From NCBI GenBank assembly GCA_041648755.1, contig JBAZOJ010000198.1, forward strand, positions 1-6,986: a stretch of 6,986 nucleotides of DNA, in the 5' to 3' direction. The position numbers and the translations under genes are program-made. This document shows, in pieces, positions 1 through 6,303 of this stretch. The stretch's first letter is position 1, and every line of letters starts with the position of its first letter. This stretch comes from JBAZOJ01 sp041648755 (GTDB lineage: Bacteria; Planctomycetota; B143-G9). The notes below the pieces were generated by a model. The model did no database searches. It saw only the letters and a list, made by a program, of their open reading frames with translations, and was not told the DNA's origin.

Positions 1-409
1 CGTGAACTGCATCATTCTTGGCCGCGCAGAGGCCTATGCCTCGAAGAATCCTCCGCTGGAGTCCATATTTGACGGACTTGGCAGCGGAATCGGTTTCATT
101 ATCGCTCTTGGACTGCTATCCTTCATTCGCGAGTTGCTCGGCTCGTTCGCGATTTTCGGCATCCCCTTCACGCAAAAGCAGGCTCCGATAAGCATCTTCA
201 TCACGTCCGCAGGCGCGTTCATTGTGATGGGCGCAATCCAGGCGTATCTGTCCTACCGCAAGGTTCGGGCCAAGGAGAACGGCTTCGCAGCGGATGCAGC
301 CCGCCTTGCCAAGGGCAAGCTGATCACTTCCAAGACAAACAAGCCTCCCGTTGATGCAACGCCCAAACCGGCCGCACCCGCAGCACCAACAGCGCCGGCA
401 CAGGCCTAA
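1..409 (+). CDS. rnfE: RnfE, electron transport complex membrane subunit (5' partial)
   Basis: C-terminal part of RnfE (RsxE/NqrD family), an integral membrane subunit of the Rnf ferredoxin:NAD+ oxidoreductase. The reading frame is open from the first bases. The visible protein begins inside the conserved segment VNCIILGRAEAYASKN, whose Cys (bases 8-10) is one of the cysteines RnfE contributes, with RnfA, to the intramembrane iron-sulfur centre. The GTG at base 2 is an internal Val codon, not a start. Compared with E. coli RsxE (about 231 residues), roughly the first 105 residues lie upstream. The motif FIRELLGSFAIFGIPF and a last hydrophobic helix ending in SYRKVRAKENG follow; the positive charges suggest a cytoplasmic C-terminus. 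After this comes an unusual Lys-rich then Pro/Ala-rich tail of about 40 residues. The stop overlaps the ribosome binding site of rnfA. The identity is secure. Confidence 0.95.
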   Translation, partial: VNCIILGRAEAYASKNPPLESIFDGLGSGIGFIIALGLLSFIRELLGSFAIFGIPFTQKQAPISIFITSAGAFIVMGAIQAYLSYRKVRAKENGFAADAARLAKGKLITSKTNKPPVDATPKPAAPAAPTAPAQA

Positions 410-414
410 GGAGG
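409..414 (+). promoter_or_regulatory. Ribosome binding site of rnfA, overlapping the rnfE stop
   Basis: AGGAGG, a full Shine-Dalgarno match, begins at the last base of the rnfE TAA and lies 7 bases before the rnfA ATG. The arrangement suggests that translation of rnfA is closely linked to termination on rnfE. Confidence 0.8.
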
Positions 415-421
415 GCGAATA

Positions 422-1087
422 ATGAGCTTTGTCGAGCTATTCACCATATTTTTCGGCGTCATGCTTATCAACAACTTCATCCTGTCGAAGTTCCTGGGCC
501 TCTGCCCCTTCTTCGGGGTGTCGAAGAACACGAAGGATGCTGTCTCGATGGGCGTCGCAGTCATCTTCGTGATGATCATGGCTTCTGTCGCGACCTGCGC
601 AATCAACTGGTACTTCCTTATGGGACACCAGAGCAATCTTCTCTTCCAGGTTTTCGGCGGAACCGACCCGTCAACCTTTGACATGGCGTTCCTCAAGACC
701 ATCGTCTACATCCTTGTGATCGCGGTTCTGGTTCAGTTCGTCGAGATGATCATCATCAAGACATCTCCCGCGCTGTACCGGGCAATGGGCATTTACCTGC
801 CTTTGATCACGACCAACTGCGCCATCCTCGGCGTTGCATTGCTGAACGACGATTTCGCCAAGTCCTCCGCTTCCATGGAACCCACCTTCCTGAGTTACTT
901 GGTGAAGTCACTTGTTCAGGGCGTCGGCGGCGGGTTAGGATTCACGATGGCCATGCTTCTTATGAGCGGCGTTCGTGAACGGCTTGAATACACTCCGGTT
1001 CCCGTGCCTTTGCGGGGAATCCCGATCGCCTTCTTCAGCGCGTCCATCATGTCCATCTCCTTCCTTGGCTTCACCGGCATGATGTAG
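422..1087 (+). CDS. rnfA: RnfA, electron transport complex membrane subunit
   Basis: RnfA (RsxA/NqrE family), a six-helix inner-membrane subunit that pairs with RnfE in inverted topology and holds an intramembrane iron-sulfur centre. Conserved motifs are NNFILSKFLGLCPFFGVSK (Cys28), VIAVLVQFVEM, the LPLITTNCAILGVALLN motif (Cys133), a GVRERLE segment near residue 188 and a C-terminal GFTGMM. The start is fixed by a full Shine-Dalgarno sequence 7 bases upstream. The protein is 221 residues, against 193 in E. coli RsxA as I remember it. The extra length falls in two loops, at about residues 68-88 and 140-155. By the positive-inside rule both lie on the N-terminal face: K34/K37, K114/R120 and the RER/LRG arginines mark the opposite, cytoplasmic loops. 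The gene sits 12 bases after rnfE and 14 before rnfB. Confidence 0.97.
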   Translation: MSFVELFTIFFGVMLINNFILSKFLGLCPFFGVSKNTKDAVSMGVAVIFVMIMASVATCAINWYFLMGHQSNLLFQVFGGTDPSTFDMAFLKTIVYILVIAVLVQFVEMIIIKTSPALYRAMGIYLPLITTNCAILGVALLNDDFAKSSASMEPTFLSYLVKSLVQGVGGGLGFTMAMLLMSGVRERLEYTPVPVPLRGIPIAFFSASIMSISFLGFTGMM

Positions 1088-1101
1088 ACGGGAGCAGGAC
1101 A

Positions 1102-1944
1102 ATGCTAACAACAGTAATTATCTCCCTGTCAATTCTCGGCGTCCTTGGAGTGCTCTTTGGCCTGGGGCTCGCCTATGCCAGCAAGAAGTTCTCCGTGGAG
1201 ACCGACCCCCGCGTTGACCGCATCTGCGAGCTTCTGCCCAACGCAAATTGCGGCGCCTGTGGATTCGCGGGCTGCAACGCATTTGCCGAACAACTTGTCC
1301 ATGGGTCGCTTGACGTCAATACCTGCAAGGTCTGCGCATCCGAGGCGAAGTCGGTAATCTCCTCGGTTCTCGGCAAGGAATTGGTCAATCAGGAGCGCGA
1401 AATCGCCGTCATCCATTGCATGAGAGAGACTATCCCCGCCCGTTTCGAATACAACGGTATCCAGGATTGCCGCTCCGCCCTGCTGGTAAACGGCGGCTTC
1501 ACTACCTGCCAGTACGGTTGCCTCGGTCTTGGCACCTGCGCTACTGTATGCCCGTTTGAGGCTCTCTATATGGGCGAAGACGGACTTCCGCACGTTGTGG
1601 ACGAGAAGTGCACCGGTTGTGGGAACTGCGCCAAGGTTTGTCCGCGCGGGATGATAACCATCGCTCCGATGTCGCGCGACGTTCACATCCTGTGCAACTC
1701 CAAGCACGACGGCAAATACACCATCGGATGCTGCAATCACGGATGCATCGGCTGCAAACGTTGCGAAAAGGCCTGCCCGGCGGGCGCCATAGCGGTCAAA
1801 GATTTCCTTGCCTGCATCGACTACACCAAGTGCGTTGTTTGCGGAGCGTGCGTCGATGTATGCCCGACCGGCGCAATCGGCGATTACTCCCTCTTCCGTG
1901 GTAAGCAATCTGCCAAATGGCGCAGCGGTTTGGCCGCGAAATAG
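1102..1944 (+). CDS. rnfB: RnfB, multi-cluster ferredoxin subunit of Rnf
   Basis: RnfB carries electrons between soluble ferredoxin and the membrane part of Rnf on the cytoplasmic face. Residues 4-26 form the single N-terminal membrane helix. A 4Fe-4S domain of the CxxCxxxxC type follows (C50, C53, C58, C75; NANCGACGFAGC). Two ferredoxin-like pairs come next: C136/C140/C146/C150 with C170/C173/C176/C180, and C215/C218/C221/C225 with C244/C247/C250/C254, each last Cys followed by Pro. This predicts five [4Fe-4S] clusters, against three in the roughly 192-residue E. coli protein; 280 residues resembles the longer RnfB of Clostridia and Bacteroidetes. Other cysteines (C106, C123, C198, C210, C211) lie at positions often conserved in the long form. 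A GGGAG sequence ends 7 bases before the ATG. The rnfC ribosome binding site overlaps the stop. Confidence 0.97.
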   Translation: MLTTVIISLSILGVLGVLFGLGLAYASKKFSVETDPRVDRICELLPNANCGACGFAGCNAFAEQLVHGSLDVNTCKVCASEAKSVISSVLGKELVNQEREIAVIHCMRETIPARFEYNGIQDCRSALLVNGGFTTCQYGCLGLGTCATVCPFEALYMGEDGLPHVVDEKCTGCGNCAKVCPRGMITIAPMSRDVHILCNSKHDGKYTIGCCNHGCIGCKRCEKACPAGAIAVKDFLACIDYTKCVVCGACVDVCPTGAIGDYSLFRGKQSAKWRSGLAAK

Positions 1945-1948
1945 GAGG
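1943..1948 (+). promoter_or_regulatory. Ribosome binding site that fixes the rnfC GTG start
   Basis: AGGAGG overlaps the TAG stop of rnfB and lies 6 bases before the GTG at 1955. It supports this GTG over the in-frame ATG at 1808 (deep inside rnfB) and the in-frame ATG at 2003, which would remove the conserved FRGGVHP segment. Confidence 0.85.
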
Positions 1949-1954
1949 ACAACA

Positions 1955-3262
1955 GTGGTTCGTACTTTTCGAGGCGGCGTCCATCCTCATGATTCCAAGG
2001 ACATGTCCAAGGATCAGCCTATTAAGCAGGCCCCCACGCCTGACATCGTCTATTTGTCTCTCCGCCAGCACCTCGGAGCCCCGTCCAAGGCTGTCGTAAA
2101 GGTCGGGGACCTGGTCAAGAAGGGCCAGATAGTAGCCGAGCCGGGCGGCTTTGTTTCATCGGCTGTCCACTCGCCGGTATCCGGGAAGGTCAAGGAAATC
2201 AAGCCCCATCCTCATATGATGGGTCCCCTTGCCGACGCCGTGGTGGTCGAAAACGACGGCAAGGACGAGTGGTTCGAGGGGTGCAATGTCGCGACCAACT
2301 GGGAATCAATGACGCCGGAACAACTCAAGGAAAAGATCCGCATGTCCGGGATCGTCGGCCTTGGCGGCGCAACATTCCCCACCCACGTCAAATTGTCCCC
2401 TCCCCCTGAGAAGAAGATAGACTCCGCCATCCTTAACGGCGTCGAGTGCGAGCCATATCTTACCGCTGATTACCGGCTGATGATCGAACAGCCTGACCGC
2501 GTTGTCGAGGGCTTCAGGATAATCATGAAGGTTCTCGGCGTCAGCAAGGGATACATCGGGGTCGAGGCGAACAAGCCCGACGCCTACATCATAATGAAGG
2601 AAAAGGGCGCCAAGTACGGAATCGAAGCCGTGATGCTGAAGGTGAAGTACCCGCAGGGAGCTGAAAAGCAGCTTATCAGCGCCATCCTTGGCCGGGAAGT
2701 GCCCAGCGGCGGACTGCCAATGGATGTTGGTTGCGTCGTCCAGAACGTGGGCACTGCTGCAGCCATTTACGACGCATGCGCAAAGAACATCCCGCTGCTT
2801 ACCCGCATAATGACCGTCTCCGGCGATGGCGTATCGCACACCGCGAACTACAACATCGTTCTTGGCCAGATGCTCGGCCCCATTCTCAAGGAATGCGGAC
2901 TGAAGGACGGCATCCGCAAGTTGGTCTTCGGCGGCCCGATGATGGGTCTTGCCGAGCCCTCGGAGAACATCCCCCTTGCAAAGGGCAACTCCGGAGTCCT
3001 GGCTCTCATCGCAGGCGTCGAGAAGTACGAGCCCCGGATGTGCATACGTTGCTCCCGGTGCATTGACCACTGCCCGATGGGACTCAACCCCTCGGTATTG
3101 AGCCTGCTTTCGGACATCTCGGATTTCACCTCCATGGAGAAGCACCACGCAATGGACTGCATCGAGTGTGGTGTATGCACCTATATGTGTCCGTCGCGGA
3201 GAATGATCGTACAGCAAATCAAGCTGGGCAAGCAGAGAATCCTCGCTTCGAGGAAGAAATAG
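1955..3262 (+). CDS. rnfC: RnfC, NADH/FMN- and iron-sulfur-binding subunit
   Basis: RnfC is the peripheral cytoplasmic subunit where NAD(H) reacts through FMN; it is related to NqrF-independent NQR subunit NqrA and to the Nuo51 fold of complex I. The GTG start gives 435 residues, near the usual length of short RnfC proteins without the long C-terminal extension seen in enterobacteria. Order of parts: N-terminal FRGGVHPHDSK (residues 5-15); a barrel-sandwich (biotinyl/lipoyl-like) section with KVGDLVKKGQIVAEPGG and SPVSGKVKEI; the Gly-rich nucleotide/FMN loop GIVGLGGATFPTHVK (from G132); NGVECEPYLTADYRLM; and GGPMMG. Two [4Fe-4S] motifs close the protein: C363/C366/C369/C373-P and C402/C405/C408/C412-P. 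It lies 10 bases after rnfB and 14 before rnfD, in the same operon. Confidence 0.97.
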   Translation: MVRTFRGGVHPHDSKDMSKDQPIKQAPTPDIVYLSLRQHLGAPSKAVVKVGDLVKKGQIVAEPGGFVSSAVHSPVSGKVKEIKPHPHMMGPLADAVVVENDGKDEWFEGCNVATNWESMTPEQLKEKIRMSGIVGLGGATFPTHVKLSPPPEKKIDSAILNGVECEPYLTADYRLMIEQPDRVVEGFRIIMKVLGVSKGYIGVEANKPDAYIIMKEKGAKYGIEAVMLKVKYPQGAEKQLISAILGREVPSGGLPMDVGCVVQNVGTAAAIYDACAKNIPLLTRIMTVSGDGVSHTANYNIVLGQMLGPILKECGLKDGIRKLVFGGPMMGLAEPSENIPLAKGNSGVLALIAGVEKYEPRMCIRCSRCIDHCPMGLNPSVLSLLSDISDFTSMEKHHAMDCIECGVCTYMCPSRRMIVQQIKLGKQRILASRKK

Positions 3263-3276
3263 GCAGGGGTTGACAG

Positions 3277-4368
3277 ATGGCATCACTACTTGTCTCCAAC
3301 TCGCCTCATATCAGGAGCGAAGAGGACATCAAGGCGATCATGTGGACGGTCGTCATGATGCTCGTACCGGCGGGCCTTATGGGCACCGTCGTGTTCGGCT
3401 GGTATGCAGCGTTGCTTATCCTGGTCTCTATTTTCACGGCCGTCGCGTGCGAGCATCTTGTCAACAAGATCCGCAAGTTGCCGACCACCATCGGTGACGG
3501 CAGTGCAGTACTGGCCGGAATGCTCTTTGCCTACGTGATTCCGCCAAACACATCGATATTCGTCACAGTGCTTGGAAGCGCTGCGACCATACTTCTCGGC
3601 AAGCAGTTGTTCGGCGGCCTCGGCTGCAACATCTGGAACCCCGCTCTTGTCGGGCGCGCTTTTGTCAGCGCTGCCTATGCATCGGTCATTTTTCTCAGCA
3701 CATGGCCGCGCATCAGGATTGATAAGACTCTTGGCGGAGACTCCGGTTGGTTGTCTGAACGCTTCGCTGCTTTACAAAACAGCCTTGCTCAGATCATGGG
3801 CAACATCAATGTGGATGCGGTCTCACAGGCTTCTCCCCTCTCGATAGTAAAAGGGGCAGCGAAGGCGCTCGACGCCAACGCAACTACGACAGTTTCCGAA
3901 CTGGTCAAGAACAACGACATTTCCTATATGAATCTGCTTACCGGCCACCATGTCGGCTGCATTGGCGAAACGAGTGCGGGACTGCTGATTCTTGGCGGAC
4001 TCATCCTCATCGCCATGAAGATTGTGGACTGGCGGATTCCCTTCTTCTACATCGGCACAGTGGCTCTCCTCAGTTGGATCATGCCGATCGGAAACGTTGG
4101 CTGGTTCCACGGGGATGCCCTGTTCTCCGTCATCTCGGGCGGCCTTATGATCGGCGCGTTCTTTATGGCGACCGATTTCGTCACGTCGCCTATGACCCCT
4201 CTCGGGAAGGGAATATTCGCCGTCGGGTGCGGTTTGCTGACCGTACTGATTCGAAATTTCGGCGGCTTCCCTGAAGGCGTCTGCTACTCCATTCTCTTGA
4301 TGAACACCTGCGTGCCTTTGATTGACCGCTTCTGCACGCCTCGCCTGTTTGGGGTGGTGAAGAAATGA
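3277..4368 (+). CDS. rnfD: RnfD, flavin-carrying membrane subunit
   Basis: RnfD (NqrB family) is a polytopic inner-membrane subunit that carries covalent FMN and helps form the ion path. It starts with the usual LLVSNSPHIRSEEDIKAIM, where short N-terminal SPH precedes the first helix. Other family segments are GDGSAVLAGMLFAYVIPP, GKQLFGGLGCNIWNPALVGRAF, the loop HHVGCIGETSAG, and the C-terminal GAFFMATDFVTSPMTPLGKG and RNFGGFPEGVCYSILLMN. The flavin-attachment region reads DAVSQASPL; the acceptor position, Thr187 in E. coli RsxD (SQATPL), is Ser186 here. At 363 residues the length is normal (352 in E. coli). The ATG has an AGGGG sequence 7 bases upstream. The last 4 bases overlap rnfG (ATGA), so the two are probably translationally coupled. 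Confidence 0.97.
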   Translation: MASLLVSNSPHIRSEEDIKAIMWTVVMMLVPAGLMGTVVFGWYAALLILVSIFTAVACEHLVNKIRKLPTTIGDGSAVLAGMLFAYVIPPNTSIFVTVLGSAATILLGKQLFGGLGCNIWNPALVGRAFVSAAYASVIFLSTWPRIRIDKTLGGDSGWLSERFAALQNSLAQIMGNINVDAVSQASPLSIVKGAAKALDANATTTVSELVKNNDISYMNLLTGHHVGCIGETSAGLLILGGLILIAMKIVDWRIPFFYIGTVALLSWIMPIGNVGWFHGDALFSVISGGLMIGAFFMATDFVTSPMTPLGKGIFAVGCGLLTVLIRNFGGFPEGVCYSILLMNTCVPLIDRFCTPRLFGVVKK

Positions 4369-4982
4369 ACGAGTACATGAGGTTTTCGATCGTCCTGCTC
4401 GTAATCTGCGGCGTTTGCGGTGGCGCGCTCGGAGTCTTCAAGAGCCTGACCGCGGAGCCAATTAAAGTCGCCGAGAAAGCCGCGAAGGAAAGATCCGTTC
4501 GCGAGATATTCGGCGAGACAGCAAAGCTCGAGGAGAAAGTCTTCAAGAACGATACTGAGACATTCTCATACTACGTCGTGGACCTTGGCGGAAAGACGTA
4601 TTACGCTGTCATCGGAACGGCCACCGGATACACCAAGAGTGTGCCGATCCAGGTTCTTGTGGGCATCGACGCCGATATGAACGTCTACCGGATTGCGGTT
4701 GCACAGTCTTCCGAAACACCCGGGCTGGGCGAGAACATCCGCGAAGTCGAAAAAGACCTGTATTTTTCGGATTTCTTCTCAACACGTGATGCTGGTGCGC
4801 CGGATCGCGACAAGCGAGTGTTCCTGCGGCAGTTCAACGACAAGAAGCCCGAAGAATGCAAGGTCACCCGTGACAGCGGGAAGATAGACGCCATTACCGG
4901 CGCCACCATAACAAGCCGGGCGGTATGTACGGCTGTCGGGGACGCCGTTGCCAAGGTTCGTAAGATAACCGGCAAAGAGTAG
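4365..4982 (+). CDS. rnfG: RnfG, covalent-FMN subunit with periplasmic domain
   Basis: RnfG (NqrC family) is anchored by one N-terminal membrane helix (about residues 6-27) and exposes an FMN_bind domain on the periplasmic side. Seen in the sequence: GTATGYTKSVPIQVLVGID, the family motif SSETPGLGENI (from S115), and DAITGATITSRAV, in which Thr181 is the expected phosphoester FMN acceptor added by the flavin transferase ApbE (no apbE is present in this window). The length of 205 residues is normal. The start overlaps the rnfD stop, with a weak GGTGA 4 bases ahead. This is the last gene of the operon: an intrinsic terminator begins about 20 bases after its stop. The canonical position of rnfE, directly after rnfG, is empty because rnfE lies at the front. 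Confidence 0.97.
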   Translation: MNEYMRFSIVLLVICGVCGGALGVFKSLTAEPIKVAEKAAKERSVREIFGETAKLEEKVFKNDTETFSYYVVDLGGKTYYAVIGTATGYTKSVPIQVLVGIDADMNVYRIAVAQSSETPGLGENIREVEKDLYFSDFFSTRDAGAPDRDKRVFLRQFNDKKPEECKVTRDSGKIDAITGATITSRAVCTAVGDAVAKVRKITGKE

Positions 4983-5001
4983 CCACCCCTAACGCGGTAT
5001 C

Positions 5002-5033
5002 AACTGCCGGTCGCCTTGACCGGCAGTTTTTTT
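5002..5033 (+). terminator. Rho-independent terminator ending the rnf operon
   Basis: Perfect 11-bp inverted repeat, AACTGCCGGTC (5002-5012) and GACCGGCAGTT (5018-5028), around a 5-base loop GCCTT, running into seven T residues (5027-5033). The strong GC-rich stem plus T run is a textbook intrinsic terminator on the + strand. It lies 19 bases after the rnfG stop and ends 19 bases before the waaA ATG. The A-poor left flank makes efficient use on the - strand unlikely. Confidence 0.93.
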
Positions 5034-5035
5034 GT

Positions 5036-5040
5036 GGGAG
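5036..5040 (+). promoter_or_regulatory. Probable ribosome binding site of waaA
   Basis: GGGAG starts 2 bases after the T run of the terminator and ends 12 bases before the ATG at 5053. The spacing is somewhat long, so initiation may be modest. No better purine-rich stretch exists between the terminator and the ATG. Confidence 0.5.
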
Positions 5041-5052
5041 AATCCATTCTCG

Positions 5053-6303
5053 ATGCTGACTGACCTGCTTTATGTTCTCCTCTTGTTGATCGGCTCCCCG
5101 TACTTCCTCTACAAGTACCTGCGGAAGAGGCGTGGGCCATATTCCATCGGGCAAAGGCTCTACCTGCGCAAACTACCTCCCCGGAAGTGCGACATACTGG
5201 TACATTGCGTCTCAGTCGGGGAGATCGAGGCCGGGGTCCCGATCGTGGGAGCTCTACGCGCAGCAGGTCTGGCAGTAACAGTCTCCGTCATCACAAAGGC
5301 AGGGCATGAAGTTGCGCGCAAGCGCTTCGGTGACGAAGCCGTCGTCCTCTTTCCCCTCGATTTCAGCTTTTCGGTCAGTCGCTTCCTCAATTCCGTCAAC
5401 CCGGGCGTTGTCGCACTGCTCGAACTGGAGCTTTGGCCGAACTTCATTCGAGGCTGCTCCCGACGCAACATAGATGTGCTTATCCTGAACGGGAGAATGA
5501 CAGAACGGTCTTTGCGCGGGTATGGTCGCCTTCGCTGGGTCTTTTCGCGAGTTTGGCCGCGCTTGCGCTGGATCGGGACACAGGATGACGAAACTGCGGC
5601 ACGGTTCATCGCTGCGGGTGCCATCCCGGATCGCGTGCAGTCCGTGGGCTCGGTAAAATTTGACCGGGTCCCGCCGGAAGGATGGGAGAAAGCACGCGCT
5701 GAACTCGGATTCCCCAAGGACTCACTGGTTCTTTTCGCGGGCAGCACCCATGACGGCGAAGAAGCACTTGTGCTGAACGCATTCGCCAGTCTTGCCCGGG
5801 ATTTTCCGAATTCACGACTCGTACTGGCGCCCCGCCACATGGAACGAGTTCCTGTCGTGGAGAGAATTCTGAGAAACGCTTCCATCGACTACGCCCTGAG
5901 AAGCTCGCGGAAGACCGCGACGGTAGTCCTGCTCGACACGATGGGAGAGTTAGCCATACTCTATGGTGCGGCCGATATTGTGATAATAGGCGGAACCCTT
6001 TTGCCAGGTGTCGGCGGCCACAATCCGCTTGAGGCTGCCGTCTTGGGAAAACCGGTCATCTGCGGGCCGCATTTTTCGAACTTCTCGGACGTTATTTCGC
6101 GACTTCACGCTGCCAAGGGGGTTATAATACTTGGAAACGTCGAGGATTTGGCCCTCGTAGTAGTACGCCTTGCCGGCAACGCCGCCGACCGGGAAGCAAT
6201 CGGCAGATCCGGTCGGGACGCTGTCGAGGCATCGAAAGGCGCCACAGCGTTGTATGCAGCCAAGACAATCGAGCACTGCAAGTTGAAAGGATCCACAAAA
6301 TGA
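5053..6303 (+). CDS. waaA: 3-deoxy-D-manno-octulosonic acid (Kdo) transferase
   Basis: WaaA/KdtA (glycosyltransferase family 30) transfers Kdo from CMP-Kdo to the lipid A precursor on the cytoplasmic face of the inner membrane, starting the lipopolysaccharide core. Residues 1-19 form an N-terminal membrane-associated helix followed by the basic stretch KYLRKRRG. Family motifs in order: VHCVSVGEIEAG, where Glu57 matches the catalytic Glu of the Aquifex enzyme; LELELWPN (L123-N130); LNGRMTERS; AGSTHDGEE (from A229); LAPRHMER; DTMGELAILYGAADIVIIGG; and GGHNPLEAAVLGKP (from G321), followed by GPHFSNF. The ATG gives 416 residues, close to the family norm. An in-frame TTG at 5032 lies in the terminator T run and is not a credible start. 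Whether one, two or more Kdo residues are added cannot be read from sequence. The stop overlaps metK. Confidence 0.96.
   Translation: MLTDLLYVLLLLIGSPYFLYKYLRKRRGPYSIGQRLYLRKLPPRKCDILVHCVSVGEIEAGVPIVGALRAAGLAVTVSVITKAGHEVARKRFGDEAVVLFPLDFSFSVSRFLNSVNPGVVALLELELWPNFIRGCSRRNIDVLILNGRMTERSLRGYGRLRWVFSRVWPRLRWIGTQDDETAARFIAAGAIPDRVQSVGSVKFDRVPPEGWEKARAELGFPKDSLVLFAGSTHDGEEALVLNAFASLARDFPNSRLVLAPRHMERVPVVERILRNASIDYALRSSRKTATVVLLDTMGELAILYGAADIVIIGGTLLPGVGGHNPLEAAVLGKPVICGPHFSNFSDVISRLHAAKGVIILGNVEDLALVVVRLAGNAADREAIGRSGRDAVEASKGATALYAAKTIEHCKLKGSTK
6286..6291 (+). promoter_or_regulatory. Ribosome binding site of metK inside waaA
   Basis: AAAGGA in the last codons of waaA, 8 bases before the metK ATG at 6300. 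It fixes that start, which overlaps the waaA TGA as ATGA. Confidence 0.7.

Noticed and set aside
2..4. GTG at base 2 as the start of rnfE
   Set aside because: It encodes the Val of the internal conserved TNC/VNC motif; about 105 residues of the family lie before it, outside the window.
1129..1908. Long open frame on the - strand opposite rnfB (259 codons)
   Set aside because: It is the antisense of the cysteine-rich rnfB, whose identity is certain; the Ala-rich product has no motif or ribosome binding site I can support.
1808..1954. Upstream in-frame ATG for rnfC inside rnfB
   Set aside because: It would add 49 residues translated from rnfB in another frame; the GTG at 1955 has a perfect ribosome binding site and directly precedes the conserved FRGGVHP start.
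2306..3286. Long open frame on the - strand opposite rnfC (326 codons)
   Set aside because: It mirrors a highly conserved rnfC, shows no recognisable domain and has a His/Ala/Asp-rich composition typical of the antisense of GC-rich coding DNA.
3814..3831. Gln before Ala in the RnfD flavin site (SQAS rather than SGAT) as an anomaly
   Set aside because: E. coli RsxD has SQATPL at the same place, so Gln is normal for RnfD; only the Ser at the acceptor position differs.
5032..5052. TTG start for waaA at 5032
   Set aside because: It lies in the T run of the terminator with only the hairpin upstream; the ATG at 5053 fits the family N-terminus.
4983..5052. Riboswitch or small RNA in the rnfG-waaA spacer
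   Set aside because: The spacer is 70 bases and its only structure is a simple hairpin with a T run, fully explained as a terminator; there is no room for an aptamer.
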